64,000 bases of DNA, from contig JBBHKE010001683.1 of assembly GCA_037447655.1 (NCBI GenBank), positions 1 through 64,000 of the forward strand, given 5' to 3'. Under the pieces are notes generated by a model, which ran no database searches, was not told the DNA's origin, and was given only the letters and a program-made list of their open reading frames with translations. This stretch comes from Zygnema cylindricum. Its lineage: Eukaryota; Streptophyta; Zygnematophyceae; Zygnematales; Zygnemataceae. Each line of letters opens with the position of its first letter. Position 1 is the stretch's first letter. Shown piece by piece: positions 46,941-58,080 of the stretch. Position numbers and translations under genes: made by a program.

Positions 46941-48110
46941 TCTTGTTACTTTTGTTTTTTTGCGAAGTTTTTCTGTACTACTTTCAAAGCGTTTCGCTGT
47001 AACTCAATGACCTTGTTACTTTATATCGTGACGGGTGTAGACGTGGGTGTAATTTGTGACGGTTGTAGAGGACTACAAAACTTGCCACAATTGATGACGT
47101 TTACAAAATAATGACGGTTGTAAGCGTCTAATATTGACACCGTAGATGTTTAGGGTTTGGGACATTTTGACTTCACTCTCACTCATGATAGCGTCGACGT
47201 CACTAATTCCAAAAATTTCCAACATGGTTTCCCGATTTTGTTTTTCCGTCCTTACTTACTCTACTTGCCATCAAATTACGCCCAAAGAGAGTGAAAAGTA
47301 TTATTTTTTAGAGATCTTTCATTTGATGCCATTATTGTCGGTTTCCATTGCAAGAATTGTGAGATAGATGCGGTAGTGGGAGAAGGAGAGAGAAAGAGGC
47401 GCCTTCATTCACTTCTCTTTTGTGAAATGACATCCGTTGCTCGAGACCCCCTACACGGAAAAAAAGTCCGTACAAGCTAGAAATGGAGACTGGTTTTTTT
47501 TTTTTGAATACTCCGCGTAGTGCAAAAAAGAAATAAAAAATCTCTTACGCGTGTGACAACTTCTGCCTATTCGTTCACATCTTCAAAATTTAATTAATAT
47601 CATCGGGCGAGGTGATTTTTATAAATGTTTGAAGATGAGCTCGTGGTAAGCGAAAGTCGGTCAAAACGCGCTAGACGACAAAATGCAGTACATAGTGACG
47701 CAAATTGTCATGTGGTAATTTTATTTTTTTGGTACGGCTGCAGATTTTATCGTTGCGGGCTAAGTTTGGAGGAAAACGACAGAAAAAAAAACCTTTACTT
47801 TATCACATGAGAACCTGCCTTAATAATGTGCTGTTACGTTATTCTCAATTTCAAAGTACAGAGCTATAAAGTACGAAAACCACAAACTACGAAACCACAA
47901 AGTACGAAGCTATAAAGTACAGTACATTTCTACAATTACGAAATATTATATTATAATTCGAAAAGTACAAAGCGTATGAGTAGAAATTACAAAACAAAAA
48001 AAGTACGAAACATGTCCAATCAAACATCAGACCCTCGTGCAAAAGTACAAACAAAGAAGAACATTCCGAACCGTACAGAAAACACGAAACATGAAACCTG
48101 AAAGGCGCCA
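46941..48110. other. Intergenic, no gene seen
   Basis: Short frames only. 47855-48015 repeats AAAGTACGAA-type words and resembles parts of the LTR of B near 58370-58450. Confidence 0.4.
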
Positions 48111-48119
48111 CGTGTCAAA

Positions 48120-49379
48120 GTGGGTCATGAAGCGAACCTGTACATAAGACTTTCGCCGCTCTCTCTTATAATGGCGCCCTTGTACCTCTCTCTCTCTCCT
48201 TTTTCCTCCATTTGTACCCCTTTTTTAAGCAATTCCAGAGAGCTTCGAAGGGTAAGAAATAAAGAACCATTCTCTCTCTCCTTTTCAGTTCCTTCCTTAA
48301 GAGTTGAGTCTCTCTCCTCTCTCTCTCTTCCCTTTAATACCCCCTTTGTGCCCCTTCCTTCTTCTCAGAAAAAATACAAAAAAGGCTTTTTTGGGTTTTC
48401 CGGAAAGAATTATTTTAGGCACAAATTGAACGGTGAGGATTTTTTTTTTCTCCTTTTGTTTTTTTTTATTTGTATTATTGTTATTTTTTTTTTGGTTAAA
48501 GGTGTAAAAAAAAGCAAGGAAGCGGAAACTGCCACATAATATCTTTCGTATTCAAAGACATTTTTTTTTTTTTTTTTATTATACTTTTTTTTTTTGCTGT
48601 TTTTCTGTATTTTCTAGTATTTAAATTCGTTTTAGATCCGTTTTCTTCTCTTAATTTATTATCTTTTAAGACGTAATTTGTGGAAACAAGCATTTAAAAA
48701 ACTCACATAAGCATTTTTTATTTCTTTTTGATTCTCTACTCTTATTTATTTTCTTCATTTTTCATTCTCACTAGCAATAAAATAAGGAAAAAAAAGTAAA
48801 AGAAAAAAAGAGTTAAAAGAAAAAGAAAAGATAAAGAAATTGATTTAATGGAATTTTCTTTTCTTGATTTCTTGTAAAATTTGCATAACAAGAAACTTTG
48901 AATACCGCGCTTGTCTACGTTCCCCCCTCTCTCTCTCTCCCTCTCCTCTCTCTTCCTCTCCTCTCTCATCTCTTTCTCCTTTCTCTCAATTTCACTTTGA
49001 CCTCCATGCTCTCTCCAATACCAACTCTCTCTCTTCTACTCCCTCAAAAACCAAACTAGTAAATCCAAAATGTACTCCCTCTCTCAGCCCTCTCCCTACC
49101 TTTTCTCCCTCTCCCTTTCCTTCCCGCCTCCTCTCTTTGACTCCCTCTTCTTCCCCCTCGTCCTCTTCTTCCCTCCGTCTCTTTTCCTTCTCTCCCTCTT
49201 CTCCCCCCTTTTCTTCTCCTTCCCTCTCTCCCTCTTGCCTCTCTCCCTCTTCTTCTCCCTCATCTCCCTCATCTCCCTCATCTCCCTCTCCCGCCTCTTC
49301 TTCTACGCCTCTCTCTTCCTCTCTCTCCTCCTCTCTCTCTTTCTCTCCCTCCATTCCCCCTACCTCCGATTTTGTGGCC
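48120..49379 (+). promoter_or_regulatory. Promoter/leader region of the amylase-like gene
   Basis: CT-rich blocks (48180-48350, 48920-49370) with an AT-rich section between. A TATA-like CTTATAATG lies near 48166. The 49070-49370 tract is almost pure CT, so open frames through it (Ser/Pro/Leu) are suspect. A 139-codon frame at 48120-48539 is low-complexity and could be a leader exon. Confidence 0.3.
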
Positions 49380-49611
49380 ATGGCTCTCTCCTCCAAAGAA
49401 AAGGCCATCGCTCCTTTCGAAGAAGAAGAAGAGGAAATTAAAAAAATTGGCGATGCTTGTGTTTTACAAACTTTTTCGTGGACATCGCACGAAAAAAGTG
49501 CATACGGAAAAAGTTTTTACGATTATTTGTCGGAAAATGTGGAGGATTTTGTGGAAATTGGATTTACGGACATTTTGTTGCCTCCCGTTACCAAGGCGAA
49601 GGATCCTCAAG
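49380..49611 (+). CDS. Alpha-amylase-like protein, first exon
   Basis: ATG 49380 has a strong context (GGCCATGG). After a Glu-rich start (FEEEEEEIKKIGD) the exon encodes ACVLQTFSWTSHEKSAYGKS, then FYDYLSENVEDFVEIGFTDI and LLPPVTKAKDPQ. Plant alpha-amylases (GH13) begin their barrel with a QGFNWES ... ELASxGFTxxWLPPPxxSxxPQG block, which this fits. The exon ends at 49611 at CAAG|GTGAG, within the Gly after PQ (phase 1). The frame also continues upstream as Ser/Pro-rich sequence to 48864, which could be a plastid transit peptide, but I prefer 49380. No later exon is visible before the assembly gap. The catalytic residues would lie on missing exons. Whether the gene is complete cannot be told here. 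Confidence 0.6.
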
Positions 49612-50521
49612 GTGAGAAAAGTAAATAAATGATGATGTAAATGCTAATATAAATGCTAATATAAATGTAAATAAATGTTAATGGAAATGTTAATGTAAAT
49701 GATGTTGTGAATGTTAACATAAATGTTAAGAGATGGTAATGTAAATGTTGATATAAATGTTGATATAAATGTTGATATAAATGTTGATATAAATGTTGAT
49801 ATAAATGTTGATATAAATGTTGGTATAAATGTTGATATAAAAAATTGAATATAAATGTGAATATAAATTTTAATGTGAATGTTGATAGAAACGTTCATGT
49901 AAATGTTCGTAGAAATGTTAATAGAATCGAGAATATATATGTTAATAGGATGTTGATATGAATGTAAACAAAAACGTTAATATAAATGTTGATAAAAATG
50001 TTGATACAGATTGTCAGTATAAATGTTAGTGGTAAATGTTGATATAGATGTTAAAAATTGAGTTTTCGACCAAAAATTTAAAAAACCAGGGAGCAAAGAA
50101 AAAACTCCAATGCTCGCACAACAAAAAAAAAAAACTTAAATCCGTTTATTTTTCACCCTCCAAACATTAAAAGTTGACCCATTTTTAGATTTTTGGAAAT
50201 TCAAAAATATACAACAAAAATTTGCGAAGAAAAATTTCAATTCTATTAACGTTTCTATTAACATTTACGTAAACATTTAAATCAACGCTGACATTAACAT
50301 TTACACTAATCAGCATTATTTCTATTAACATTTGAATAGAAAAAAAATGCCTAAAAGTCTCCATTGGTGACATTGCCTGACAGATCTAGTGTTAATAGAA
50401 ATATAAACATATATTATAATATAAATGTAAATGTAAATGTTAATAAATAGAAATGTAAATATAGACATGATAGTATATCAATGTCAATGTAAATGTTAAT
50501 ACATAGAATAGTAAATACAGA
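49612..50521 (+). other. Probable intron with ATAAATGTTGAT repeats
   Basis: Rich in AAATGTTAAT/AAATGTTGAT words. A regular 12-bp array lies at 49743-49838. Inverted forms (TCTATTAACATTTAC) appear at 50240-50340, so the RNA could fold back. No exon is seen. The stretch runs into the gap. Confidence 0.5.
49743..49838. repeat. 12-bp tandem repeat (AAATGTTGATAT), about 8 copies
   Basis: Exact 12-bp periodicity over 96 bp with one or two substitutions. More diverged units lie on both sides. Confidence 0.85.
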
Positions 50522-50531
50522 NNNNNNNNNN
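50522..50531. other. Assembly gap (10 N)
   Basis: Ten N between the amylase intron-like repeat and Copia A. The true distance and even the join are unknown, so order across this point is not proven. Confidence 0.95.
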
Positions 50532-50577
50532 CACACTCTCAAACTCTCTCTTCAATCTCCGTCTGAAGGAGCCGAAG

Positions 50578-50715
50578 AAAGTAGAAAACAAAATAATCAG
50601 TTTAGAGTACCGACCAGATAGTGAGATGGTAGCAGATATGATGACCAAACCTGTGCCTTCCCCTAAGCTAATTTTCTGCAGGGAGAAGTGTGGTCTGAAA
50701 TTAAAGATTGACTAG
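50578..50715 (+). pseudogene. RNase H C-terminus of Copia A
   Basis: Encodes KIISLEYRPDSEMVADMMTK, then PVPSPKLIFCREKCGLKLKID and a stop, the typical end of Copia pol. The rest of the element lies beyond the assembly gap. Confidence 0.85.
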
Positions 50716-50728
50716 AAAATAAGGGGAG
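50716..50728 (+). promoter_or_regulatory. Polypurine tract of Copia A
   Basis: AAAATAAGGGGAG directly before the LTR start. Confidence 0.7.
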
Positions 50729-51793
50729 TGTAGAAATCAATGGTTATTTCATTATTTTCTAGGTCTAAATTGGAATATAGAAAGAAGCCGAGGAAGTCTG
50801 CCTCTAACTTCTCTCTCAAACTCTCACACTTGTTGCAGTCACTGAGAAGTAAGAGAGGAAGCTAGAGCCATGGCTACCTGGACTATCCAGAGGTTTACGG
50901 GAAATAAATTATTCTATTTACAGGTAGGAAGGTTTATTTACTAAAAGTTATATGTCGGTGATAGAATTTGATCTTGGCACCTACCGACCGTCAAAGCGCC
51001 GGTAGCCGGTAGCCTTAGCCGTTAAGTCTAAAAGTTCCGATACATACTATTATGTTTGATTTGTATTTATATGTTACGACGTCGGAAAATTCATTTAACG
51101 GCGGATGTTTTCGGTTACATAGAAACCGTTATGTAAACGTACGGATTACGGTATAGGCAAGAAACAAGTACCGCGCATTTAGTTTCTTTTACGAAACAAA
51201 TACCGCGCATGTATTTATGACGGCTCCGATTGAAATCTACATTTAATCGGACGACCGGGAAGAAATCCGAGATCGCAGAAGAGACTCTCGGCGATTTATG
51301 GTCATCGCCACATCGGATGACACGTGGCAAAATTGCGTTGGATCGTGGTATCTCCGGGGATTACGGCACCGAATCCGGATATGACATGTGTCGACTTTTA
51401 GGCCATGTCGTACAATTTCTAAACATAAAGTACACCGGCGAATGTACTTTTATGTACGACAGTTTAACATGGTTGGTGTCGTACACCAGTAGATAGAGTT
51501 TGTGAGAGAGATAGGACTTAGAAAAATTGGTAGATAGGACCCTCTCTTCCAGAGAGCTTCTTTACAAAAGGTCAACTTTGACCCTCCATAACTTACTGCT
51601 CAGGGGAGCGAATTCAGAGATTCTTTTTGCTATCGACTCTGGGGAGTCTTGCCTTCACAGGGGTGAAGTTGGTCAGAGTTTTTGTTTGCCAGGGTGGCAG
51701 TTGTTCTTGCTGAAACACAAAGGGGTCACGGTTATCCTAGAGGCTTCTTGGAAGCAGTCCACTCTGAGGACTTATGGATGTCTCACAGTTTCA
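50729..51793 (+). repeat. 3' LTR of Copia A
   Basis: 1065 bp, TGTAGAAATCAATGG to CACAGTTTCA. A second copy lies inverted at 62909-63965. GTAC-rich U3. Downstream sequence (51794 on) is purine-rich and not part of the element. Confidence 0.88.
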
Positions 51794-52176
51794 GGGGAGA
51801 TAGAGGAGGGGTGTAATTTTCGAGAGTTTAAGTGTGAGGGTGAGGAAAAGGTTCGCCGAAAGAGAGAAGGAAAGGGAGAGGGAGAGGGAAGGGTGTGACA
51901 AGGTGAAATGGAGAGGAGTTAAAGTGGGGGCGGCAGTTATAGATGGAAGGTGGGAGAGAGTTGGGAATGCGATTGAAATTGGAAGACAAAGGAAGAAATA
52001 GAGCGAAGGGGTGTGTGAGAGAGACGCATACAAAAGAAGAAAGAGCGTGAGATGGTGATTGCGCGAGAGAGGGGGGTGGTGAGGCAAATAGAATGAAAGA
52101 GGAGAAGAAGACATAGTTAATAAGTGCGAGAGAAAGGTTCAACAACATGGAAGGAAGGGTGAGAGAGGGGGGGGGT
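51794..52176. repeat. Polypurine tract
   Basis: GA-rich over most of its length (GAGAGAGG motifs). The minus-strand frames here are low-complexity. Element C inserted at its end. Confidence 0.6.
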
Positions 52177-52181
52177 TAGAT
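52177..52181. repeat. Target-site duplication of C (TTAGA)
   Basis: Identical to 56865-56869. Confidence 0.85.
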
Positions 52182-53284
52182 GTTGTCCATAGCCTATTTC
52201 GGCCATGGATTACTCTCGGACGCACTACAGACTACCTCCCAAAACAGTTGTATTTCACACAACACAGATTAATCCACAATAAATAAAACCACCTCAAACT
52301 GCACCAATTTGCAGTATATCCTAAACAGTGTAACTTCCCAAAGTTGTAGCCAAATCCACAAGGGCATCTAAAAGATATGAACTGCTGAGTTTCCCAAAAA
52401 CATCTAACAGCTTACCAAACTAACCAGCTAGACTCCTCACATAATTACACAGAAACAACATAACAAGCTGAAACTACACACACATATAGTTTCTAGATCA
52501 TAGCATATATCCACAACGTTTCACACCAAAGTAGCAACCAGAATGATCACACTAACAGGTCAAAGTTGCAAAAAAACAGTCTGCCATGTCTTTGATTAAC
52601 TCAGCTGTGATGCTAAAAAAAATCTAATTCCTACAAGTTATACTCAGAGAGTTCCCTACTGAATGTATGGAGGCATAGCAACCGTACGGTATCTACCATC
52701 TACCTAAACTATTGTGAGTATACCCGAATAATTCGAGGTATGTCAAGAATGAACAAATCTACACAAATAAACTAATTAGCAAAAAGACAAACCTCTGTTG
52801 TAAAGAATATTTACACCGACACCTCCGCAAAATCCGCATACTAGGCGTCAACTTGCTTAGTTACTTTAGATCTTCTTATGAATCTTTGTCTGCCGACTTG
52901 ATTCATACCAATCGCAGTTGCATTGTCCCGTACCAGATCATATTCATGTTATCCGCAGCTGCTTCAGTTGCGTTGTTCGTACGGATCATATCCACAATAA
53001 CCGCAGCTGCGTTGTCTTGTTTGCATCGCAGTTGTGCCGTACCAACGGCGTATATTTCAACATTTGGTTCATTTCACATCGGATCGCTTCGCGATCCGCC
53101 GTCCATTTCTCAATGCTTATCCACGCCACTCACCGACTCCCTTACGTCACTTTAGTTTTATCCGTACGTTCGCTCCCCTACTCCGTGAATCCATTCGAAC
53201 CTCCACATTAAATTTTGTTAAGCACGAACCGTCGCAAGTGCATGAAATGTCATGTACGCACGAAACAAACTTTTCAAAACAACA
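52182..53284 (-). repeat. 3' LTR of C
   Basis: 1103 bp. Contains the hairpin GGATCGCTTCGCGATCC at 53081-53097. Confidence 0.88.
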
Positions 53285-53297
53285 CTCCCCCAAAAAT
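53285..53297 (-). promoter_or_regulatory. Polypurine tract of C
   Basis: Minus strand ATTTTTGGGGGAG, next to the 3' LTR and shared with the plus-strand C fragment. Confidence 0.75.
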
Positions 53298-54571
53298 TTA
53301 GTTTCGTGCACCCGGAATGCAATATGCAGCGTGTACTGCTATGCTGCACCAGTTTGACATCGCAACGCAATTTGAATAAAATATGCAGCGTGTACTGCTA
53401 TGTTGCCATGTTGCGTTAGTTTGTCATCAAGGCCCTAGCAGCTGCTCAATTCTACCCTCAAGTTCCCCTCATAGCCTAATCTAAAGAGAATTAAAGCTTC
53501 AAATTCAACACTCCCATAAAGCTTTAAATTCAGTACTCCAGTCGGTTGCAAATTTTTCTACTCTAATGGAGGTACATACAAACGCAAAGACGTAAAAATT
53601 ATGTTGAGATCAAAAATTTTCTTTCACAACCTCCACTACTCAACATTCAAAAACTATAAAAAATAACAACACATCACCACTATATCTACTGACGTCACCA
53701 CTGCTCCTGCTGCCTCATGCCATTTCCCAACCTTCGCCTTCTTGAAAAATTGCCCCCTTGCAAAATTCATCCTGTAACAACTCCCCCAATGCCATAAACG
53801 CCAAACTTTCCTTTCACTAATGCCATAACACCTCTCCAGTAACTTCGAATTTCCACCCGTATTCGTCACTTAGCCATGTTATCGAAATTTGTCGAAAAGC
53901 TATCTCCTACACACTTTCATCAAACAATCGTTGCACCATCTCCCTTATTAAATACTTCTACGCCTTCCGTTTCCTTTGATATATGTTACTTAAGTTACTG
54001 CACCTAATTCTTTTAAAGGTTCATGAAAACTCGCTCACGTCCCTCCATTTTCCCGTCACACATTTTCTCAACGTTGCTGGTTTTGTTTTTCGGTGTGATC
54101 GATTTTGGAACATATTTCTTCTCCAACTTTTTTTCCGCAATCAGTATATTTTCCTTGTTTTCTTATGACTTTCTGATCTGTTCATAGAAATTGTAGGTTT
54201 TCCACGGTTTGCCTTCCCATTACCACTATAAAGTGTGGTTTTTCTCACTAATTTTTGGTCTTTTTCCATAGATCTGTCACTTCCCTTAAGTGTATGCATT
54301 CTCAATATATTCACTATGATCCCCTTTTCATTTAGCTGTTCTTTCCTCTTCCTAGTATTCTTTCTTATTCTCCATATTCCTCCAAATTTATGACCTTCCT
54401 GCTCTCATAAACCTCCTTCCCTAGCCTCATTTTCTTAAAAAATTCTACCCGTTTTTCGTTAAGTTCAATAATTTTTAAATCAACAGTATTTTCCCCTTCT
54501 GATGTTAATTCCCCATTTTGTGTGAATTCCCTATTTTCTATCTCATCGTTTTCTCTTATTCTTTCTCCAAG
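53298..54571 (-). other. Non-coding 3' part of C
   Basis: Where pol would lie in an autonomous element there is about 1.2 kb without any pol motif. The first part (54571-54320) still encodes broken pieces of the charged segment (GERIRENDEIENREFTQNGE; KVINLEEYGE). The last part (53430-53300) has degraded 67-bp repeat units. Confidence 0.6.
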
Positions 54572-54865
54572 TTATGTTTTCAGTTCAGTGTTCTTTATAC
54601 CTAAAGAATATTCTTCATCAAATTTTAAGTTTACTTTCCTGGCTCCCCCTTTTTCAAGAATATCTTCTACATATAATTCATTCTCACACACCAATTTATC
54701 ACGAGGAGTCACACAAGCCGAGTCTTTTTCACTCTTTTCCTTCTCGTCGTTATCTTCGGTGACAATAATTTTTCCAGGCTCTTCCACCTCTATGTGCCCT
54801 TCACTTCCTTCAACTTTTCTTATTTTAGTTACCTCTTCCTTTAATAAGTTAGTGTCACTCACCAA
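54572..54865 (-). pseudogene. Charged gag-downstream segment of C
   Basis: A 97-codon frame with VEGSEGHIEVEEPGKIIVTE, DKLVCENELYVEDIL and FDEEYSLGIKNTELKT. It lines up with the segment after gag in element D. A frameshift separates it from gag. It is rich in Glu, Lys and Asp, with no known domain. Sequence conservation between two diverged elements argues that it was once selected. Confidence 0.6.
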
Positions 54866-55016
54866 TCTGTCATAGGAAATACTAACAACAACCGAATCCT
54901 TTTATGTCACCTGTTTCACCTCATTCGGAACAACATAGAAGGACGGTAACGAAAATAAATTCGTCAACACACGGTCTATGCCTTTTGTCATCGGTCGAGT
55001 CTTCTCTCTCACTCAC

Positions 55017-55789
55017 TTAAGCATTTGATTCCCTTCTTGTTGAGGGTCGAACTAGGCTGTTGTCCCATCCATCTCTGAAATTCCCTGTAACGCATGCACT
55101 TTTATACGACGAACATACCCTGAAGGTATGTCCTAAATCATTACAGTGAAAACAATTGTTAGGTTGATCACCGAACTCACTATTACTTTTAATTTTCTGA
55201 AACTGAGACTTAAATTCCTTTATATTCCTCTCACTTGATAAGACCTTTCTATTAGCCTCTTCATCTATAACAACTCGTCTAGCTACTGGTAAGCTCCAAT
55301 CCTTTTTATCAATTAAAGTCAATCGATATAATGCACTCTTATATTCTTTAGGTAGGCTTCTCCTTAAAGAGAGAGCTTGTTGAGCATCTGTAAAGTTTCC
55401 TCCAGCCAAATCATTTTTTGCAAATAATATTTGTGAGTCAATACAGTGTTTCTCCATACTGCCTCCTACATACTTGTATTCAACTATTTTGGTAACACTA
55501 CTAAACCAATGATATAAAGACGTCTTTGCATACGTACATTTTAAGCACTTCCATACTTCAGCTGTTTTTTTCAAACTTGTGTATGTCATTACCAAATTCT
55601 CAGTCAAGGAGTTCTTGATAACCCTTAGGCACTGATGATTTTTCTTTTCCATCCATTGGATGTTTCGGCCAAAGTACCGTCCACACATCCATTAGCTCCA
55701 TCATCTCGAACTAGCTCTCAAGCACACGCTTCCAGTAGTGATATTTAGATCCATCAAATATGGGTATCCATGGGCGTGGGCCCATAACC
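55017..55789 (-). pseudogene. Copia Gag of element C
   Basis: The first codons at the primer site read MGPRPWIPIFDGSKYHYWKR and a stop follows. After a frame change, 55688-55017 is open: LRVIKNSLTENLVM, TKIVEYKYVGGSMEKHC, NFTDAQQALSLRRSLPKEYK and a zinc knuckle CFHCNDLGHTFRVC. It is about 60-70% identical to gag of D by eye. It keeps the nucleic-acid-binding knuckle, but the stop and shift near the start break it. Confidence 0.8.
55776..55789 (-). promoter_or_regulatory. Primer-binding site of C (half-tRNA-iMet type)
   Basis: Minus strand GGTTATGGGCCCAC directly next to the LTR end, a perfect complement to 14 nt of the anticodon arm of initiator tRNA-Met. Confidence 0.8.
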
Positions 55790-56864
55790 TGTTGTCCATA
55801 GCCTATTTCAGCCATAGATTACTCTCGGAAGCACCACAGACTACCCCCCTAAACAATTGTTTTTCACACAACACAGATTACTCCTCAATAAATAAAACCA
55901 CCTCAAACTGCACCAATTTGCATTATATCCTAGACACTGTAACTTCCCAAAGTTATAGCCAAATCCACAAGGGCATCTAAAAGATATGAACTGCTGAGTT
56001 TCCCAAAAACATCTAACAGCTTACCAAACTAACTAGGTAGACTCCTCACAAAATTATACACAAACAACATAACAAACTGAAACTACACACACATATAGTT
56101 TTTAGATCATAGTATGCATCCACAACGTTTCACATCTAAGTAACAACCAGAGTTATCACACTAATAGGTCAAAGTTGCAGAAAAACAGTTTGCCATGTCT
56201 TTGATTAACTTAGTTGTGATGCTCAAAGTAATCTAACTCCTACAAGTTATACTCAGAGAGTTCCCTACTGAATTTACGGAGGCATACCTGCCGTACGGTA
56301 TCTACCATCTGCCTAAACTATTGTGAGTATACCCGAATAATTCGAGGTATGTCAAGAATGAACAAATCTACACTAATAAACTAATTAGCAAAAAGACAAA
56401 CCTCTGTTGTAAATAATATTTACACCGACACCTCCGCAAAATCCGCATACTAGGCGTCAACTTGCTTAGCTACTTTTAATCTTCTTATGAATATTTGTCC
56501 GCCTACTTGATTCACACCAATCGCAGTTGCGTTGTCCCGTACCATATCATATTCATATTATCTGCAGTTGCGTCAACTGCGTTTTTCATACGGATCATAT
56601 CCACAATAACCGCAGCTGCAGTTTGCGTCGCAGTTGTGCCGTACCAGCGGCGTATATTTCAACATTTGGTTCATTTCACATCGGATTTCTCAATGCTTAT
56701 TCACGCCACTCACCGACTCCCTTGCGTCACTTTAGTTTTATCCTTACGTTTGCTCCCCCAATCCGTGAATCCATTTAAACCTCCACATTAAAATCCATTA
56801 CGCACGAACTGTTGCAAGCGCACAAAATTTCGAGTACTCACGAAACAAACTTTTCAAAACAACA
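55790..56864 (-). repeat. 5' LTR of C
   Basis: 1075 bp. It lacks the U3 hairpin, with about 22 bp deleted near 56690 relative to the 3' LTR. Confidence 0.88.
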
Positions 56865-56869
56865 TTAGA
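56865..56869. repeat. Target-site duplication of C (TTAGA)
   Basis: Identical to 52177-52181. Confidence 0.85.
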
Positions 56870-58080
56870 TACCAAGCAAGATATGGTGTGGATTAGTGAC
56901 GTCGCGAGAGAGAGAGGGCCATGGCATTTTAGAGAAAATATACCGAGATCGAGTGGCATACTATGTATGCAGTCGGGGTTGGTGAGATAAAGGAAAAGAG
57001 GAATGGTACGAACTCTTACTTGTTGTGTACGACCCCGTCAAGTGTTCGGGAAACTTCTTGATGGTCCTCGGAATGAGGTTTTTTTCCCCATGGGATTGGT
57101 TCTTGGCGATCATCCAAATTATTATTCGCATCCGAGCAATCTTCGTTTAGACATGTTGTATTTTCCGGTTTGACACCAACCCGTTGGTGTAATCTCCACG
57201 CCATGTGTCGGTATCTCCGATTCTTGCTACTTCCACCGAAGGCTCCACGTTCGATAACCTGGTTTCACCATTTGGTATTTCAGTTTCAAAGTTGCTGCTC
57301 CACTCGAACTCCTCTTCAACTCGAGATGGAGAGATTTAGGCCCTGTCACTGTTTCTTGCAGCATAATTAGAAAACATGGTATTAATTTTCCACATATTTT
57401 AAAATAATAAGCGACCGTTAAGAACAAGAAAGAATGTGAAGCAAAGAAAATCTTGTGTAGCAGCCAAAACAAATGCAATAGGTGGGTTGATATTGCCATG
57501 GTTTGGTTTAGTGTGAAATATGTATACCAAGAAAGGAAGGGGTGATGGGAAGAAAATGAGGAAAACCGTTTTCAAAACTTTCGGTGTTCAAAATCTAACT
57601 TTTCATATTTTGTTTCAAATTTGAATTATTTATATTTTGTAAAACGTCAAAATGAAAGCGGGAAATTGTATAAATTGGCGTAAATTTAGGTGTGAAAGTA
57701 CCCACGTGAATGGCGTCGAAAAGTTTGATGAAAGAGCTATGGAAAACGTTACAGTTTGTTGAATGTACGGCTTGTTTTTTTAATGGGCGTTGGTAAGGAT
57801 AGACGGTTTCTCTTACGTTATCTACGTCGTTTTATAACCATAATGTTTACGTGGATCATAAATTGGCCCCTTGTAATTTGGGCGACCAATCATATGAAGT
57901 GTTACATAAGTTCATTGATTTTATTTAGAGTTAACATTAACTCTAATACATGTTCATTTTTGAAACTTTGTCACCAAAGAGCAACCTTATTAGAGTTAAG
58001 ACACATATTAATGTCAATGAACTCTAAGAAAACCACTCAACTCCGACCTTATTAAAGTTAAAGGACATTATTGATGTTAC
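56870..58080. other. Intergenic, possible minus-strand exon remnant
   Basis: Minus-strand frames around 57016-57370 (MAWRLHQRVGVKPENTTCLN, ending at a donor-like AA|GTAAGAG near 57010, and another frame with EEEFEWSSNFETEIPNGETR) have normal composition but no family I know. At 57925-57944 is a perfect palindrome AGAGTTAACATTAACTCT. Confidence 0.25.

Larger units (their letters stand above)
52182..56864 (-). mobile_element. Complete gag-only Copia element C
   Basis: On the minus strand: 5' LTR (56864-55790), primer-binding site (55789-55776), gag, a charged segment, about 1 kb without domains, a polypurine tract (53297-53285) and 3' LTR (53284-52182). The ends are TGTTGT/ACAACA and a perfect 5-bp duplication TTAGA flanks the 4683-bp unit. 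No protease, integrase, RT or RNase H is present, so it must have depended on another element's enzymes. This matches the idea of non-autonomous terminal-repeat elements that keep gag. Confidence 0.9.

Noticed and set aside
48864-49379. Ser/Pro-rich N-terminal extension of the amylase exon
   Set aside because: Encoded by an almost pure CT tract open in several frames. The ATG at 49380 has a better context. A transit peptide remains possible.
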